This document shows positions 34,106-45,562 of a stretch of DNA of 64,000 nucleotides, piece after piece. Within the stretch, counting starts at the first letter, position 1. Each line of letters starts with the position of its first letter. The notes under the pieces were generated by a model. That model ran no database searches and was not told where the DNA came from. It saw nothing but the letters and a program-made list of their open reading frames with translations. Position numbers and translations under genes: made by a program. Origin of the DNA: Emydura subglobosa (Eukaryota; Chordata; Testudines; Chelidae); the NCBI GenBank assembly GCA_007922225.1, contig ML679941.1, positions 61,227,079-61,291,078 on the forward strand, written 5' to 3'.

Positions 34106-35510
34106 ATACAGCTCCACGTATTGGCTCTTCTAATAGCCCTTGTATCTGGCTCATATTGGCTCCTCTAATCTGATACTGGAATAAGACAGTAGCATAACTG
34201 CTGCATCACAAAATTCATAACAGGAATCAATCACCCACGTCTAAGCTCTTTACACATGAAGGCACACTAGTTCATAAAAATCATCACACAACATTACTGT
34301 GACTGGCTGCTAAAATACCTCCTTCAGATGTACAGCTCCACATATTGGCTCTTCTGTTAGCCCTTGTATCTGGCTGTTCAAATGACAGAGGCAAGACTCT
34401 GCCCCAGCATACAGACCATCACAACTGAACTAGTGCAAAAGGGGACATAATCTGATACTGGAATAAGACAGTAGCAGATTACTTCCCCTGCAGCAAAGGG
34501 AGAACCAGAAAGAATTGTAGCTCTTATGGACTTGTCTTCATATGGAGTTATACAGGAGTCACAATTCCCTTCCTGGTTTATTCCTGGGGCAATACAGCTA
34601 CTCACTGCCCCTTACTTAAAGCAGATTGTAAAACTACTATCTAGCCCAGCTACAGACAGCTGGTCCACTTTGCCCCTCCCCCCTGCCTGTAGCCTTTGCC
34701 CCATCACCTCACAGATAGTATGCAGTACACAACATGCAGCTATAACAATGAGGATGTTTGCCTCACTGAGATCCAATCTAGTCACTAAACATCACTAGTG
34801 ACTCTTTAATCAACCAAAAGCACATTCAACAGTCATCCTGAATCTGCTGAGCCGGTAGTTAAGTTTTTCTTTAGTGCTGTTGAGGTGGCCAGCATGAGAC
34901 TTCATGAGACTGGGGAGCAAGGGGAAGGCTGCATACCCCAGGATCACTATAGGCATTTCAATATCACCAATGGGAATTCATGAGTTAGGGAAGACTGTCC
35001 CTGCTTTCAGCTTTTGGAAAACCCTGTGTTCTTAAAGATGCAAGTGTCATGCACCTTTCCCTGACTAGCCCACAATGACATCTGCAAAGTATCCCCAGTG
35101 ATCCACTAGCACCTGTGTAGCCATGGAAAAGTAACCCCTTCAGCTTATGTATTCACTGGCACGCTGGGGTGGTCACAGAATAGGGATGTGTCCCATATAT
35201 CACCCCATCGCAGTTTGGGAACCCCATTGCTGCAAATCCATCTATTGTTTCCTGCACATTGCCAAGAGTCACAATCCAGTGCAGCAGGACATGCTTAATG
35301 GGCTTGCTCACTTGGATGTCAGTGCCCCCTGTTGTGGGGCTGGTATACCCCATCACTGTTTGGGGTGGAGGGAGGGGCATTGTAGCCCTGCAGCTGAGTC
35401 CAAATAACCACCCTTTTTGCCTCAATACAGTAGCCTGACAGCCAGAGTCAATATGGCTGCCCTCCTCTGTGGGGCTGGGTGGCCTAGTGGCCAGAGTCAG
35501 TATGACCAAT
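34106..35510 (-). mobile_element. PIF/Harbinger transposon relic
   Basis: This covers the transposase remnant (34650-35510) and its 3' flank. The flank 34202-34648 recurs inverted at 39639-40080. Inside it, two segments are duplicated in direct orientation: ACAGCTCCACGTATTGGCTC at 34107 versus 34331, and CTGATACTGGAATAAGACAG at 34168 versus 34451. This points to an internal rearrangement of the element. Terminal inverted repeats were not found, so outer limits are approximate. Confidence 0.7.
34650..35510 (-). pseudogene. Harbinger (HARBI1-like) transposase, degenerate
   Basis: On the minus strand a 118-codon stretch (35509-35153) contains GNVQETIDGFAAMGFPNCDGVIYGTH in parts: the 'GFPN..G.IDGTH' region that carries the first catalytic aspartate in PIF/Harbinger DDE transposases, here Y instead of D before GTH. 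Downstream, in several frames, remnants of the 'HDARIF', 'GD..Y' and 'CAFGRLK' regions can be traced: GKVHDTCIFKN near 35065-35035, and CAFG followed by a stop near 34825. Known: Harbinger transposases act with a Myb-like partner and leave 3-bp duplications. This copy has stops and frameshifts throughout. It may belong to the same superfamily as the many MITEs here, but end sequences do not prove a link. Confidence 0.75.
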
Positions 35511-36978
35511 CAACACTACCACTTTCCACTCACTTTGTACTTGACTATACAATGCATTGGGCACCAGTGAATCAGGCACAGCGTAAACAATTTTTAATGG
35601 TTGCAAAGAAAATAATGGTGAGTGAATTCCATTTTTTTAAAGGAATTTTCTTTGTATAGAATGACATTTACAAATCAGAAATGTGTGATGAATTGGGTAG
35701 TACAAGTGTATTATTTTAAACAGACAATTTAAGTTACTGGGAGTTCCAGCAAGAGGGGTCTTGCAGGACTGGGCCCTTACAATATAGTATCAAAAAATCA
35801 GTTCACTATAGAGAATCACATCATGCTTTCTGTTCCAGCTGTGCAATCTGATAGTCTTCACTGAAATTGCACAGGTTGGAGTGACTGAATTTGACATCTA
35901 TTGTAGCATGGTTTATCCCATCCCATAAACTACCACAAGTGTCTAAAATATTCCTGAAGTGTTTTAGCTTGTCTCCTTTTTAGAAGTATTTAGGAAAAAA
36001 CAAGCAAAAGGGACACTTGTTGGAAAAAAGCAGGACATCTGCCAGACCTTCCAGCTATAGCAGGACTAATGTATGATAGTAATCTGTTTACTGGCCTATG
36101 ACAAAGCCATCTGAAAGAGACAAAGTATTAGAAAGTGAGGTTTGCTTTGGATACTAACAACATAATGTAGGATGTGACATGATTTTTTTAATCTACTTGT
36201 TTCACATGCTATAAAAATGGAAATAATCTGAAAATATGTTTTTGTTGTTTTTTGGATTACAATGAAACTCACTGTCAGCAGATCAAAAAATATATTAGTG
36301 ATGCATTTTATGATCATATATGTATGACACTGGAAAACAGTGTTTGAGGTTATGACAGAAACCAGAAAATGCAGACAGTTTCATACTAAAAGATAATAGC
36401 CTGTATTTAACTTACACTATTTTGCATTATTATGTTATGCAAAATCATCTGCTGTTGAGAAACTCTATTATAGTTCAATTATGGCATGTAGGGCCAAATC
36501 CATGCTGTGTGGGTGTGGAGGTGCACTGCCTGAATGACAGGAGCTATATGCATTTTGCTACTGAAGGCCAGTAGCAAGCATGTTAAACAGTATGTTGGAA
36601 GGAGCACAACCTTCCTTTAATGCAAGCTGCACAGTCATCCAGCTGCAAGCAGATACATCAGGAAACATAGCCACGGATCCCACTCTACTTTGATATGTTC
36701 CACTAGGACATCGAGTGCTGCAGGGGTATTACTGTTCTCCCATAACCTCAGTTAGAATGATAGTTTATATAACAGTGATTGTGTGCTAGCCACTTTACAG
36801 ATATTATTCTAAGCTCCACACCACCCTAAGGCAGAATGTAACCCTTTACTGATGACTGTGACCCATGTGCCCAAAGGGTTGCCCCCACCTGCTGTACCAT
36901 CTTCTGTAAGTACAGAAAAAAAACTAAAGCCACATTCTACCCTTAGTTACCCTCTTGCAACACCTACACCCTAATTTA
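35511..36978. other. Intergenic DNA, nothing recognised
   Basis: AT-rich with no gene or named repeat supported. Confidence 0.35.
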
Positions 36979-37075
36979 GGGCCAGATTGTTGATTCCTTA
37001 CTTACACTGGTGAGCACTTACTTAAGTAGGTCCATTGTTTTCAGTTGAACCACTCACATGATTGCACCTCAGACT
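36979..37075. mobile_element. Palindromic MITE fragment (left half)
   Basis: GGGCCAGATTGTTGATTCC, CTTACACTGGTGAGCACTTAC and GGTCCATTGTTTTCAGTTG match the order of the copy at 38391. The right end is missing or decayed. Confidence 0.55.
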
Positions 37076-37921
37076 AATTTATTAAAATAGTGTGATGCCA
37101 AAGAATTCACAGACTTCTTGAGCCAGATTCTTTTGGGGTGCAATTTCATTAAAGTCAATGAATGTGGCTTTTTATATCTGCCAGCTGGTGATCATAATCT
37201 AGAGTGTTTTTAAACCCTATCCAGAGACCAGCTGTGTGTACATCCTATATATTTTCACAAACAAGACACGAATGAGTCCCTTCATAGTCCATAGGAGGCA
37301 ACTCTATCAGGAGAGCCAAAGAGGTCCAGCCAGTAAGATCTATACTGATCTTATCTAAAAGTTATTTATGTATTTTACATTATCCATGTTCAGCATCCCA
37401 TTCATCTAATGAGGCAAGAAAATTATATGTCTTTACATCTCACTGAGAAATAGAAACTGGTAATGTAAAGATAGCTTTGCAACCCAGTATTTACATAGTT
37501 GTTTTGCTGTGTCCAACCTCCAGTCATATTTCTGAAGATATAGTGCGAAACCAGGGGACACTCATCCCACCTCCCACCTCTGATGATATAGATCATATTA
37601 TAGTCTGTGTTATACTGGCATAAATTCAGTGTAGCTCCATTGATTTTGGAAGAATTACTCGGGATTTAGGATATACACTCCATATCTGAGACCAGAATCA
37701 AAGCCTAAGACACCAAAGTTTGCAGTCCAGATCCTCAGTCAATGGAGTTCAGCAGTTTTCAGCAGCTGATGATCTGGTCTTGAATTTGCACCTTCTACAT
37801 ATCAACAGGTTCAATAAGATACATATTTTTATGGCAGTCTTAAGAAGGACAGAGATTTTTATATTCTATTTATTTTAAAATATACAGGTTCTCACGTAAT
37901 AATTTGATTTACCTAATCAAT
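37076..37921. other. Intergenic DNA, nothing firmly recognised
   Basis: Weak palindromic-MITE traces at 37585-37680 (CATAAATTCAGTGTAGCTCC, ATTGATTTTGG). No gene. Confidence 0.35.
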
Positions 37922-38024
37922 GGCCAGATTCTGTTACCCTCATTCAGAGTGAGCAGTATCTTAAATCACTTATTGATTACCTGTGAATACTATTCAGAGA
38001 GAGCAAGGATAACAGAATCGGGCC
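37922..38024. mobile_element. Palindromic MITE, 103 bp
   Basis: Ends GGCCAGATTCTGTTACCC and (inverted) GGCCCGATTCTGTTATCC. Inner repeats TCAGAGTGAGCA / TCAGAGAGAGCA. It is a near-perfect short foldback and non-coding. Confidence 0.75.
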
Positions 38025-38387
38025 ATAAATAATTTTGATCATGTGATGGAGACAGAGACATTTGTAATTTTGTTTCTAGGTAACTGGATGCTTTTGTTTA
38101 ACTTTGTTTTGATTATGGTATGGGACTTGTTTAATACTGTATAGACAAATGGCATTCTTTATGTTATATTTAGCTTTATTCTGTCTATTAATATTGTTTG
38201 TGTTAATTTCCATTTTGAGGCCTGATTCTTCAGGCCTTATTAAAGCCAAACTGCAAATCAATGGGCGTGTTGGATAAGTACGGCATGCTGGACCAGGTCC
38301 TCTATAATATATTTTATCTAAACCAAAAGTTATATGGTTATAAATTGACTATATGTTACAAATCCCTGTAATAAGTTAACATATAAT
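38025..38387. other. Intergenic DNA, nothing recognised
   Basis: AT-rich spacer between two foldback elements. Confidence 0.35.
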
Positions 38388-38390
38388 TAA

Positions 38391-38517
38391 AGACCAGATT
38401 TTGGAACCTTTTCTCATGTTGGAAAACACTTACTCGTGTGACCACCATCAATGGATTTCAGTGGGACTTCTTATGTAAGTATTCACTAACATGAGTAAGG
38501 GTTCAAAAATCTGGCCC
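38391..38517. mobile_element. Palindromic MITE, 127 bp, with TAA duplication
   Basis: Ends AGACCAGATTTTGGAAC and (inverted) GGGCCAGATTTTTGAAC. TAA flanks it at 38388-38390 and 38518-38520. Inner arms CTCATGTT / AACATGAG and the central CAATGGATTTCAGTGGGAC make the whole unit a foldback. The 3-bp TAA duplication fits PIF/Harbinger-type MITEs. Confidence 0.85.
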
Positions 38518-38520
38518 TAA

Positions 38521-39322
38521 ATGTTTCTTATATGTACATGTTAGTGTATTCACAGCTTCCAGAGCTAAGTGTGAGCACCTAAATGATTTATACATGTATT
38601 ATCTATCCAATTATTATGCTTTAAGACAAAGTAATCATTAAACATTATTGTGAATGTTTGGAATACAAAATACTACTAAAATACCTTTTTGTTCTATGCT
38701 TATATTGCCCCTGTACAGAAATAAGACTAGTAGATAATTATGTACAGAATGTGATTGCAGGGAATTGTTGCTTTATGTCTAGAGAGACTGCTTAATATCT
38801 GTGTGAAAGCAAGGACAAATTCCAGGATGGGGGCACAGAAAACTGCACAGTAGAGCTGCATTAGGTCATCTTTAATATACGAATTTGAATTTTTGACATT
38901 TGCAATTTTTTCTCAAGGAGAAAGTCTGCAAAATGGCCATTCCATTCCAGTAATGCTCAGTTTCAATGTTAAAAGAGTTTTCAAAGAGTTCTTAATGACT
39001 CAAGAAACTATAAACATGTTGTCAAGAAATAATTATTGTCGTATATTTCAGTATGATTAAAGCAATTTGGTTAGTGACTCTAGTGTTTAGATAAGTTCCA
39101 AGCCTGCCAGAAAGAAAAATCTTTTCAGAACACTGAGTAACAGGAAAGTTGAAGACAGAATGTTAGAATCTCATTAACATTTAAGATTATGCTGTTTGTA
39201 AAGCCACTGAATAACTATGTGATTCTCATATGAATTAAAGTTTTAAAGAACACTTTATCTGTTTTTGTTTCTTAGCTGCTTCATGCAGAGATACTGCAAT
39301 CCTCTCACAACTGATAATTTAG
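38521..39322. other. Intergenic DNA, nothing recognised
   Basis: AT-rich, with no supported feature. Confidence 0.35.
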
Positions 39323-39330
39323 GGCTAGAT

Positions 39331-39638
39331 TAGCGGTTCCTAAACTGTGGTACGCCTACCACCAGTGGTACACAGGCCACCTCCCAATTGTACGCATCCA
39401 CCTGCTGTTGGGGGACTAGCCAGAAGCTGTTCCAGCGCCGGCCCTGCCCCCACGCAGCACGGCGGCCTGGCCATTCTGCTCCCCTCTCCCCAGATATACA
39501 GCGGCTGGCCAGGAGCCGCTCCAGCACCAGCCCCACCCTCAAGTAGCTCAGCAGCCGCTCCCCTCCTCCCAGCCTGTACTACAGGTGGTGGTGTTTTATG
39601 TTGATGGTATGCAATGTAGTAGAGTTTGGGAACCGCTG
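39331..39638. mobile_element. hAT MITE, 308 bp, with perfect 8-bp target duplication
   Basis: Ends TAGCGGTTCCTAAACT and (inverted) CAGCGGTTCCCAAACT. The target GGCTAGAT is duplicated at 39323-39330 and 39639-39646. The interior is GC-rich and carries an imperfect internal repeat (CTAGCCAGAAGCTGTTCC / CTGGCCAGGAGCCGCTCC). Its right duplication is the first 8 bp of the inverted Harbinger copy. Confidence 0.93.
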
Positions 39639-40080
39639 GGCTAGATAGTAATTTTACAATCTGCTATGAGTAAGGGGCAGTGAGTTGCTGTACTGCCCCA
39701 GGAATAAACCAGGGAGGGAATTGTGACCCCTATATAACCCTATACGAAGACAAATCCATGAGAGCTACAATTCTGGTTCCCCCTTTGCTGCAGGGGGAAG
39801 TAATCTGCTACCATTTTATTCCAGTATCAGATTATGTCCCCTTTGCACTAATTCAGCTGTGATGGTCTGTATGCTGGGGCACTGCCTTACCTCTGTCATT
39901 TGAACAGCCAGATACAAGGGCTATTAGAATAGCCAATACAAGGAGCTGTACATCTGAAGGAGGCATTTTAACAGTCAGTCACAGTAACGTGTGATGTTTT
40001 TTATGAACTAGTGTGCCTTCATGGGTCTAGAGCTTAGATATAGGTGGGTTATTGATTCCTGTTATGAATTTTGTAATGCA
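39639..40080 (+). mobile_element. Harbinger-derived segment, inverted copy of 34202-34648
   Basis: About 440 bp matching the reverse complement of 34202-34648 from GGCTAGATAGTAATTTTACAATC through CCCCAGGAATAAACCAGG and CTGTACATCTGAAGGAGGC to CATTACAAAATTCATAAC (inverted), with scattered substitutions. Both copies keep a homologous open stretch (the APGINQ…GNCD region at 39704-39733 here), but no protein family is recognised in it. Confidence 0.8.
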
Positions 40081-40246
40081 GTAATTATGCTGGTGTAAAC
40101 TGAGAAATATACTCTGAGTTTCCAAAAGTAGAACTTTTATGTACCAAGAAAAGGTAAAGATAAAGTGCAAATATTCAAGGTAAAAACATTTAATAGCACT
40201 GCAAGAGGGTGATTCATACTTTAAAAAAAAAAACAAGTAAACAATA

Positions 40247-41300
40247 TGTCACACTGTCTGGAGTGGCTCATGACCATTAGTGCAAACCTCAGGGTAGACT
40301 GTCCAGAGGCAGAGCAGAGACCCCTAATTACTTGTATGCTCTATAACTATATTTCAGCAACCCAATAACAAGTGTGAACTCTTAAAACACTATAACTGTC
40401 TTACCATGGAGTCACACACAGTCTTCTTAGACTGGAAAGCCTATCTTGCCACCGAGAGAAGCTGGACTTAGTGATAGATGGTCACTTTATAGCAAAAATC
40501 ACAACAATATTCAAGTTACTCCCTTTTCAAAAGAATCAGTCACTTACCCCAGGTCAGGTAGTACCTTAGCTCTCACACCAGAAACAACTCTTGTAACCAA
40601 TCCTGTAGTGAACTATCTAAGGATTTATTAACTAAGGAAAGAAAGAAGAGAGTTATTACAAGGTTAAAACAGGCAAGCATATATACATGAATGAGTTGGT
40701 TTATGGTTTTAAAAGATGACAGAGTTTTAGTAATCTGTCAGCTCAATGTCTTTTAGGGCTAACCCAGGTTGACTGTGGGAGTCTCTGCTTCTGTTTCATA
40801 GCTCCAGTCCTGTGAGAGTCCAAACAGCAACAGAGATGAAAAATTTTCTTGTCAGTTATTTTTATTTCCTTCTTCCAGAATTCAAGCTGATGAAATGAGC
40901 CCTTTTGCATGTAGCCTCTTCATGGATGCAAGATGGGAATTTATAAAGTCTTCATTTCATGATGTCCCACAGTGGCCTATTCAGTCTTAATGAACCTTTT
41001 TGATGGTCAGGAGACAATCCTTCCTGACTGGGTTCACAGTTTCAGAACAAACATTTTTACAGTTACAAAGCAAAAACATAAATATTATCTCCTTGCACAT
41101 GATAAAGATAAGTGAGATTAATGCATGCATCAATTCACAAGGATTTCATAAAGTCTAAACACATTGTTATAAATCCAATACTCATCCTACCCATACTAAC
41201 ACACAGGTGAAACAGACTGGTTTCCAGCAATGAATTTGTCAGTACTCGGCTGAGGCCTAAAGCCTTGGCTAAAGCTGGCAGTTAGTCTGCCAGTGTCACA
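40247..41300 (-). mobile_element. Candidate solo LTR of an endogenous retrovirus-like element, 1054 bp
   Basis: Starts TGTCACACTG and ends CAGTGTCACA, inverted ends with one mismatch. Flanks CAATA (40242-40246) and TAATA (41301-41305) match at 4 of 5 positions, a decayed 5-bp duplication. On the minus strand AATAAATCCTTAG (plus CTAAGGATTTATT, 40618-40630) gives a polyadenylation signal. No internal retroviral genes are attached, so it is a solo LTR if correct. Confidence 0.6.
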
Positions 41301-41417
41301 TAATAAACATTCATGTTTATGTATTAAAAACATCTTAGAATGTTTCAAACATGTTACAAAACAAGTTGTGCATCAGGCTCTGGTTTTTGCAGGTCTGTAT
41401 AGGTGTAGTCATGGTTC

Positions 41418-42670
41418 TTGTTTTCTCCTGGAGTGGTAGGGACAGGTTCATACCAAGTTGCCCTCTGTTATGTTTCGGGGGGAGGGGAGCAAGGGAGTAT
41501 AGGAAACAGTAAACATGGAGTTTACTATGGATTAGAAAGGCTATTGTGTCGGGTCTTTGGGCATGAGCCTCACAGTTTTGGGCCGGTAGATGTGCTCACC
41601 AATGTAGGAAATCAGGAAAAGGCATTTCAAAAACATGCTAGGAGCTTCCAGTGTCTAGGACCCCTGGGCAATGGAGTTCAGAATTGTGATTGGAGTAGCC
41701 ACTGTTGTAGGGACGGGGGCATTATGGGACAGCTTCTGGAAGACTTGTTAGGGTCCACACAGATAATGCAGTGTCTACGCTTGCTTTGGGCAGACTTGGG
41801 GGGCACAGGAGGCATTGTTCTGCCCCAACTGCAGCGCTGTAATCAGAGCAGGACAGCCCCAGGAACAGTCCCACACCCTCCCACCTCCTGCTTGAGACCC
41901 TGCCCCTAGCCAGGTCAGAGGCCCAAAGCCAGTTGGAGCGAGGCAGTGTGGGATCAGCTGTTGCTACTGCTGTGGAGCCAGTGGCCACAGCATTCCTCAG
42001 TCTACTGCTGGTGCCTGGGGCTGCAGCTGCTTCTGTGCTCCCAGCCTCCTTTCACTGCTCAGGAAGCTGGTAATAGCTTCCCAGGCTGGAGGACCCAGCT
42101 CCAGGGGTGCCAGAGCCTTTGCGGAACAGTGACTGTGCAGGGCACCTCTCAGCACACAGCACTTAGCTCTCCTCTCCCTGCACCCTGAGCTATCCCCCTG
42201 CCTGCACACAGCCCCTAGCTACCTCCTGCCTGCACCCTGAGCTACACCACTCAGTGCACACAATCCTGATCTCCCCTCCTCCCTGCACCCTGAGTGGTTT
42301 TCAAACTTTTTGAGTTGAGCCCCTATAATTTTTCATTGTGCACCCTCCCCCACAAACCCAGACAGGCTGGTGGCCTGCTGAGCTAAGTCAGGGAGTGGAG
42401 ATGGCAGTCCCTCTCCAGGCCCTGCCGGGCAGAGCTGGCCTAGTCCCCCAGCCCCAAAATATAGAAGTCAAACTGCTCCTATGACACTTGGATTGCATCA
42501 ATGGAAGTAGGTTGATTATGCCTCTTTGTCTTCATGGAAGTGGCGTTACTGTGTCGCTGTAACGGGGTGCTTACATTGGCAGGAGACAGATTTAGGTGTA
42601 GAGACATGCAAAGTAAAGTCAAAAGTAGTTGACTTAGGTCAACCTTACTTAGTAGTGCAGACCAGGCCTG
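41418..42670. mobile_element. Composite relic of a TCTACAC-ended DNA element with inserted GC-rich DNA
   Basis: The right end AGTTGACTTAGGTCAACC … AGTAGTGCAGACCAGGCCTG (42628-42670) is the family terminus in inverted form. The left part (41700-41790) has GGGGGCATTATGGGACAGC and ACAGATAATGCAGTGTCTACGC, also family-like. Between about 41790 and 42480 lies unrelated C-rich DNA with a hAT-like scrap, GGTTTTCAAACTTTTTGAG (42296-42314). The 163-codon frame at 41418-41909 shows no recognisable protein and spans the junction, so it is not called a gene. Confidence 0.5.
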
Positions 42671-43657
42671 AGATAGCAGATTTGACAGAAATGCAAATAG
42701 TCTGTAAGTACTGAGTTATTGCTCATAATTGTAACCACAGCTCTTGGAATTCTACAGCTTTCACTGCACATCACAAATTCTTGGGATTTATTTTTAAGAA
42801 TTTGAGTTGCTACCTAGTCTGAGTCTCTTTGGTATACTCACAACTCAAAATACATTTCTAGCACTATTTTGAGGCAGTTCTTCATCTCCCAAGAAATGAA
42901 TGGCAAAATGTTCAGCGCTAGCCCTGGGCACAGGATTAGACCCATTGCTTTTAATTCAAGTACACATGAAAAATATTACTGCTTTTCTCCATGATAAACT
43001 CCAGCATACTGAAATTTCAGGGCTACCAAGACATTTCTTACAAACAAAGGAAAGCAAACAGGATCATAGAGATTTTTTCACTGTATTTTATTATCTGACA
43101 CTGATTTATGTTTTGTCGGCATAATACAGCTATATTTAGTGTCTTATATGGTTAAGTAAGAAGAGTTCACTTTTTTAATTCAAGAACTAAAGACTGATTC
43201 TTGTGTTCTGTTTTTTAAAGCTAAGAAGACTTTAAAGAAGTCATTACAAATATGTTGTTCGTATTAATCCAAGGAATGAAGTTTAATTCCATAAACTTCT
43301 GATAAATCACCCTTAGTCCTCTTATATTTTTGGCGTTTGGGAACAATTTGCTACTAACCCACATGCATAAACTTTTAGCTCTGACAATGAGAGCTTTTAA
43401 ATTCCCCAACCCACTTCAAATAGATTCTTCTGGCTCCGTACAGAGATCTGGCAGCAAAAGTAGGTGTCGAGTGCTAAAGTGAAAGAACAAACAGACTATT
43501 TAAACTGGTTACTAATAAAAGTTATTTTTCCTACAGCTATCCGACTGTACATTTGTAAATTAATTTAATTCAGATAATAGCAACACTAACAACACATAGC
43601 ACACGTGGAGTCTTCCTATCACTTTACAAATGTGAACTAAAACTAACAAGTCCCATA
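42671..43657. other. Intergenic DNA, nothing recognised
   Basis: AT-rich, with no supported feature. Confidence 0.35.
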
Positions 43658-43948
43658 GGGTGTGTCTACATTGTCCAGCAACATAGACAGACACATGCTA
43701 GCTCTGTTTTAACTAGTATGCTAAAAATAGCAATGTGGACATTCCAGCACAGGCGGCGGCTCGGACTAGTAGCCCAAGCTAAGATGCACTGGGGAGGGTG
43801 GCCTTGTTCTCTGGCAGCTAGTCGGGGCTACCATCCATGGCACAATATCCAGATTGCTATTTTTTAGTGTCCTATCTTGAGTAGAGCTAGCACATGTCTG
43901 TTTGCCTGGGCTGGGAGGCATGGTTTCAGCTGCAGTGTACATATACCC
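43658..43948. mobile_element. MITE with GGGTGTGTCTACATTG ends
   Basis: Ends GGGTGTGTCTACATTG and (inverted) GGGTATATGTACACTGC. Inner inverted pieces include CACATGCTAGCTCTG / AGAGCTAGCACATGTC and AAAAATAGCAATGTGGA / CAGATTGCTATTTTTTAG. Most of the element folds back on itself. Confidence 0.75.
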
Positions 43949-44741
43949 TTATATTCCCAGGAAAGGGCCCAGCAAATTCAGGTTAAAAAGTATATATCTT
44001 AATTTGTTTTACTTGTTTAGACAGATTCCTACCAAATAACAATCAAGACAAAACAGAAGCTGTAATAAAATAAGGACTAATTTTGAAATAATTTTAAATA
44101 GCAGTATGGGACACATAAAATCCAAGAGGCCACGTGAACCAAGCTGACCTGTCCTGGCAAAGCACTGCCTAGTGAATAAGGAAGAGGGAGGATGCATCTG
44201 CTTGATGGGTGAAAGCAGGGCAACTGTTTGAAAGGCTGGGGAATTCCCATAAATGAATTCTTTCCCAGCACCCCTACCTTAAACAGCACAGTACATAGCC
44301 CCAACCCCCTATCTACAGGTGTGGCTGCAGCATCTATGGGAGGAATTACAGCCTTAGGGCTACAGTGACTCCAGCAGGAGAGAAAGACCTTATGAGCAAG
44401 TGGTTCCTGGTGTTTTGTTTTACAGCTTAAGTCCACATTGTATATGTCTGAGGTAAAGATGCTTGATCACTGGAGAGATGTATGTGGTTTGTTTTTTTTC
44501 TTCCTAATCAATAGGCAGGGTGGTATCGTTAGTGCAGTAGAGTCTTTTCACTTCTCCAAAGGTGAGCTTCATTTCTGAACCGTCAGTCAAGGAGAAGCCT
44601 TTGTGTCATGCACACCCTGTAAGAAAATTAGCCAAGGAAAGAGACCACCATTGTAGGAAGGTTGAGGAGGCAATGAATATGGTACTGGTGTTATCTCCAT
44701 GGACTCAACTGTCATACAGCAGCACTAGGTGCAGTCTGAGT
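43949..44741. other. Intergenic DNA, nothing recognised
   Basis: Short open frames only, with no family recognised. Confidence 0.35.
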
Positions 44742-44809
44742 GTGAAAGCTTAACTCCACTGAAGTCAAAGGCAAAACCCTCACTGACTTCAGTGGAGTCA
44801 GGGTTTCAC
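44742..44809. repeat. Foldback repeat, 68 bp
   Basis: Arms GTGAAAGCTTAACTCCACTG and (inverted) GTGAAACCCTGACTCCACTG continue to GAAGTCA in both, giving a 26-bp stem around a 16-bp loop. It is the core of the palindromic MITE family. Confidence 0.8.
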
Positions 44810-45175
44810 CCTCATTGACACTGCTCTGGGAAAGGTTAAGCCTTGGGTGTTAGGCCCTGTAAGTTGTATGTGTTTGTCTAGTGAGACAGAATGAATTGGT
44901 CTCCTGTTAGATTAACAATCAGCCTCCAAACTTCAGAGCTCAGAGACACCTCTAGGCTATGCACGGAGGACAGAGTTAAGCTCAGGAGAGCCAGAGTGGA
45001 TTCTCTTAAGCCATGTCTACACTAGAGAACTTACAGCGGCACAGCTGTACTGATGCAGCTGTGCCACTGTAAGATATGTTGTGTAGCTGCTCTCTCCTGA
45101 CAGGAAAGATCTCTCCCATCAACATAATTAAACCACTGCCAATGAGCACTGGTAGCTATGTCGGCCGGAGTCCAC

Positions 45176-45228
45176 AGCAACACTTCTTCAAGTGATTTCC
45201 CCGTGAGTATTCCACTTTAGGTGTCATT
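45176..45228 (+). repeat. DIRS left inverted terminal repeat
   Basis: AGCAACACTTCTTCAAGTGA, TTTCCCCGTGAG and TTTAGGTG in sequence. The reverse complement of 50165-50220 reads AGTAAC…TTCTTC…GAGTGATGTCCCCGTGGG…TTAGGTG. Confidence 0.8.
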
Positions 45229-45562
45229 GCGGTCCACATCCTTGATTGGAGATCTTTTAGCAGTACTTGTCCACCTCACATGTGCGCAGCTCCTGTCTTG
45301 TGGCACCATAGGCGCATCTTTGGCACGTGCACGACCTGACCCCCTCAGTTCCTTTTCAACCGTCCACGGTCCAAGATGGAGCATCAACAGCAATGAAGTT
45401 TTCTCATCCTAGATAGAATAATAATAGGAAATGAGTTAGTTTAGTCATATTTTAGTCAGTTTTAGTCAGTTATTTAGTCAGTTACACATTTAAAAAAACC
45501 CAAAACAATAGTATACATTTTAGTTTTTCTTTCTGTTATTAGAATAGGATTAGGTTTTAAAC

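Noticed and set aside
41418..41909. 163-codon plus-strand frame
   Set aside because: It crosses a junction between transposon-like and C-rich DNA; no recognisable domain and no splice or start support.
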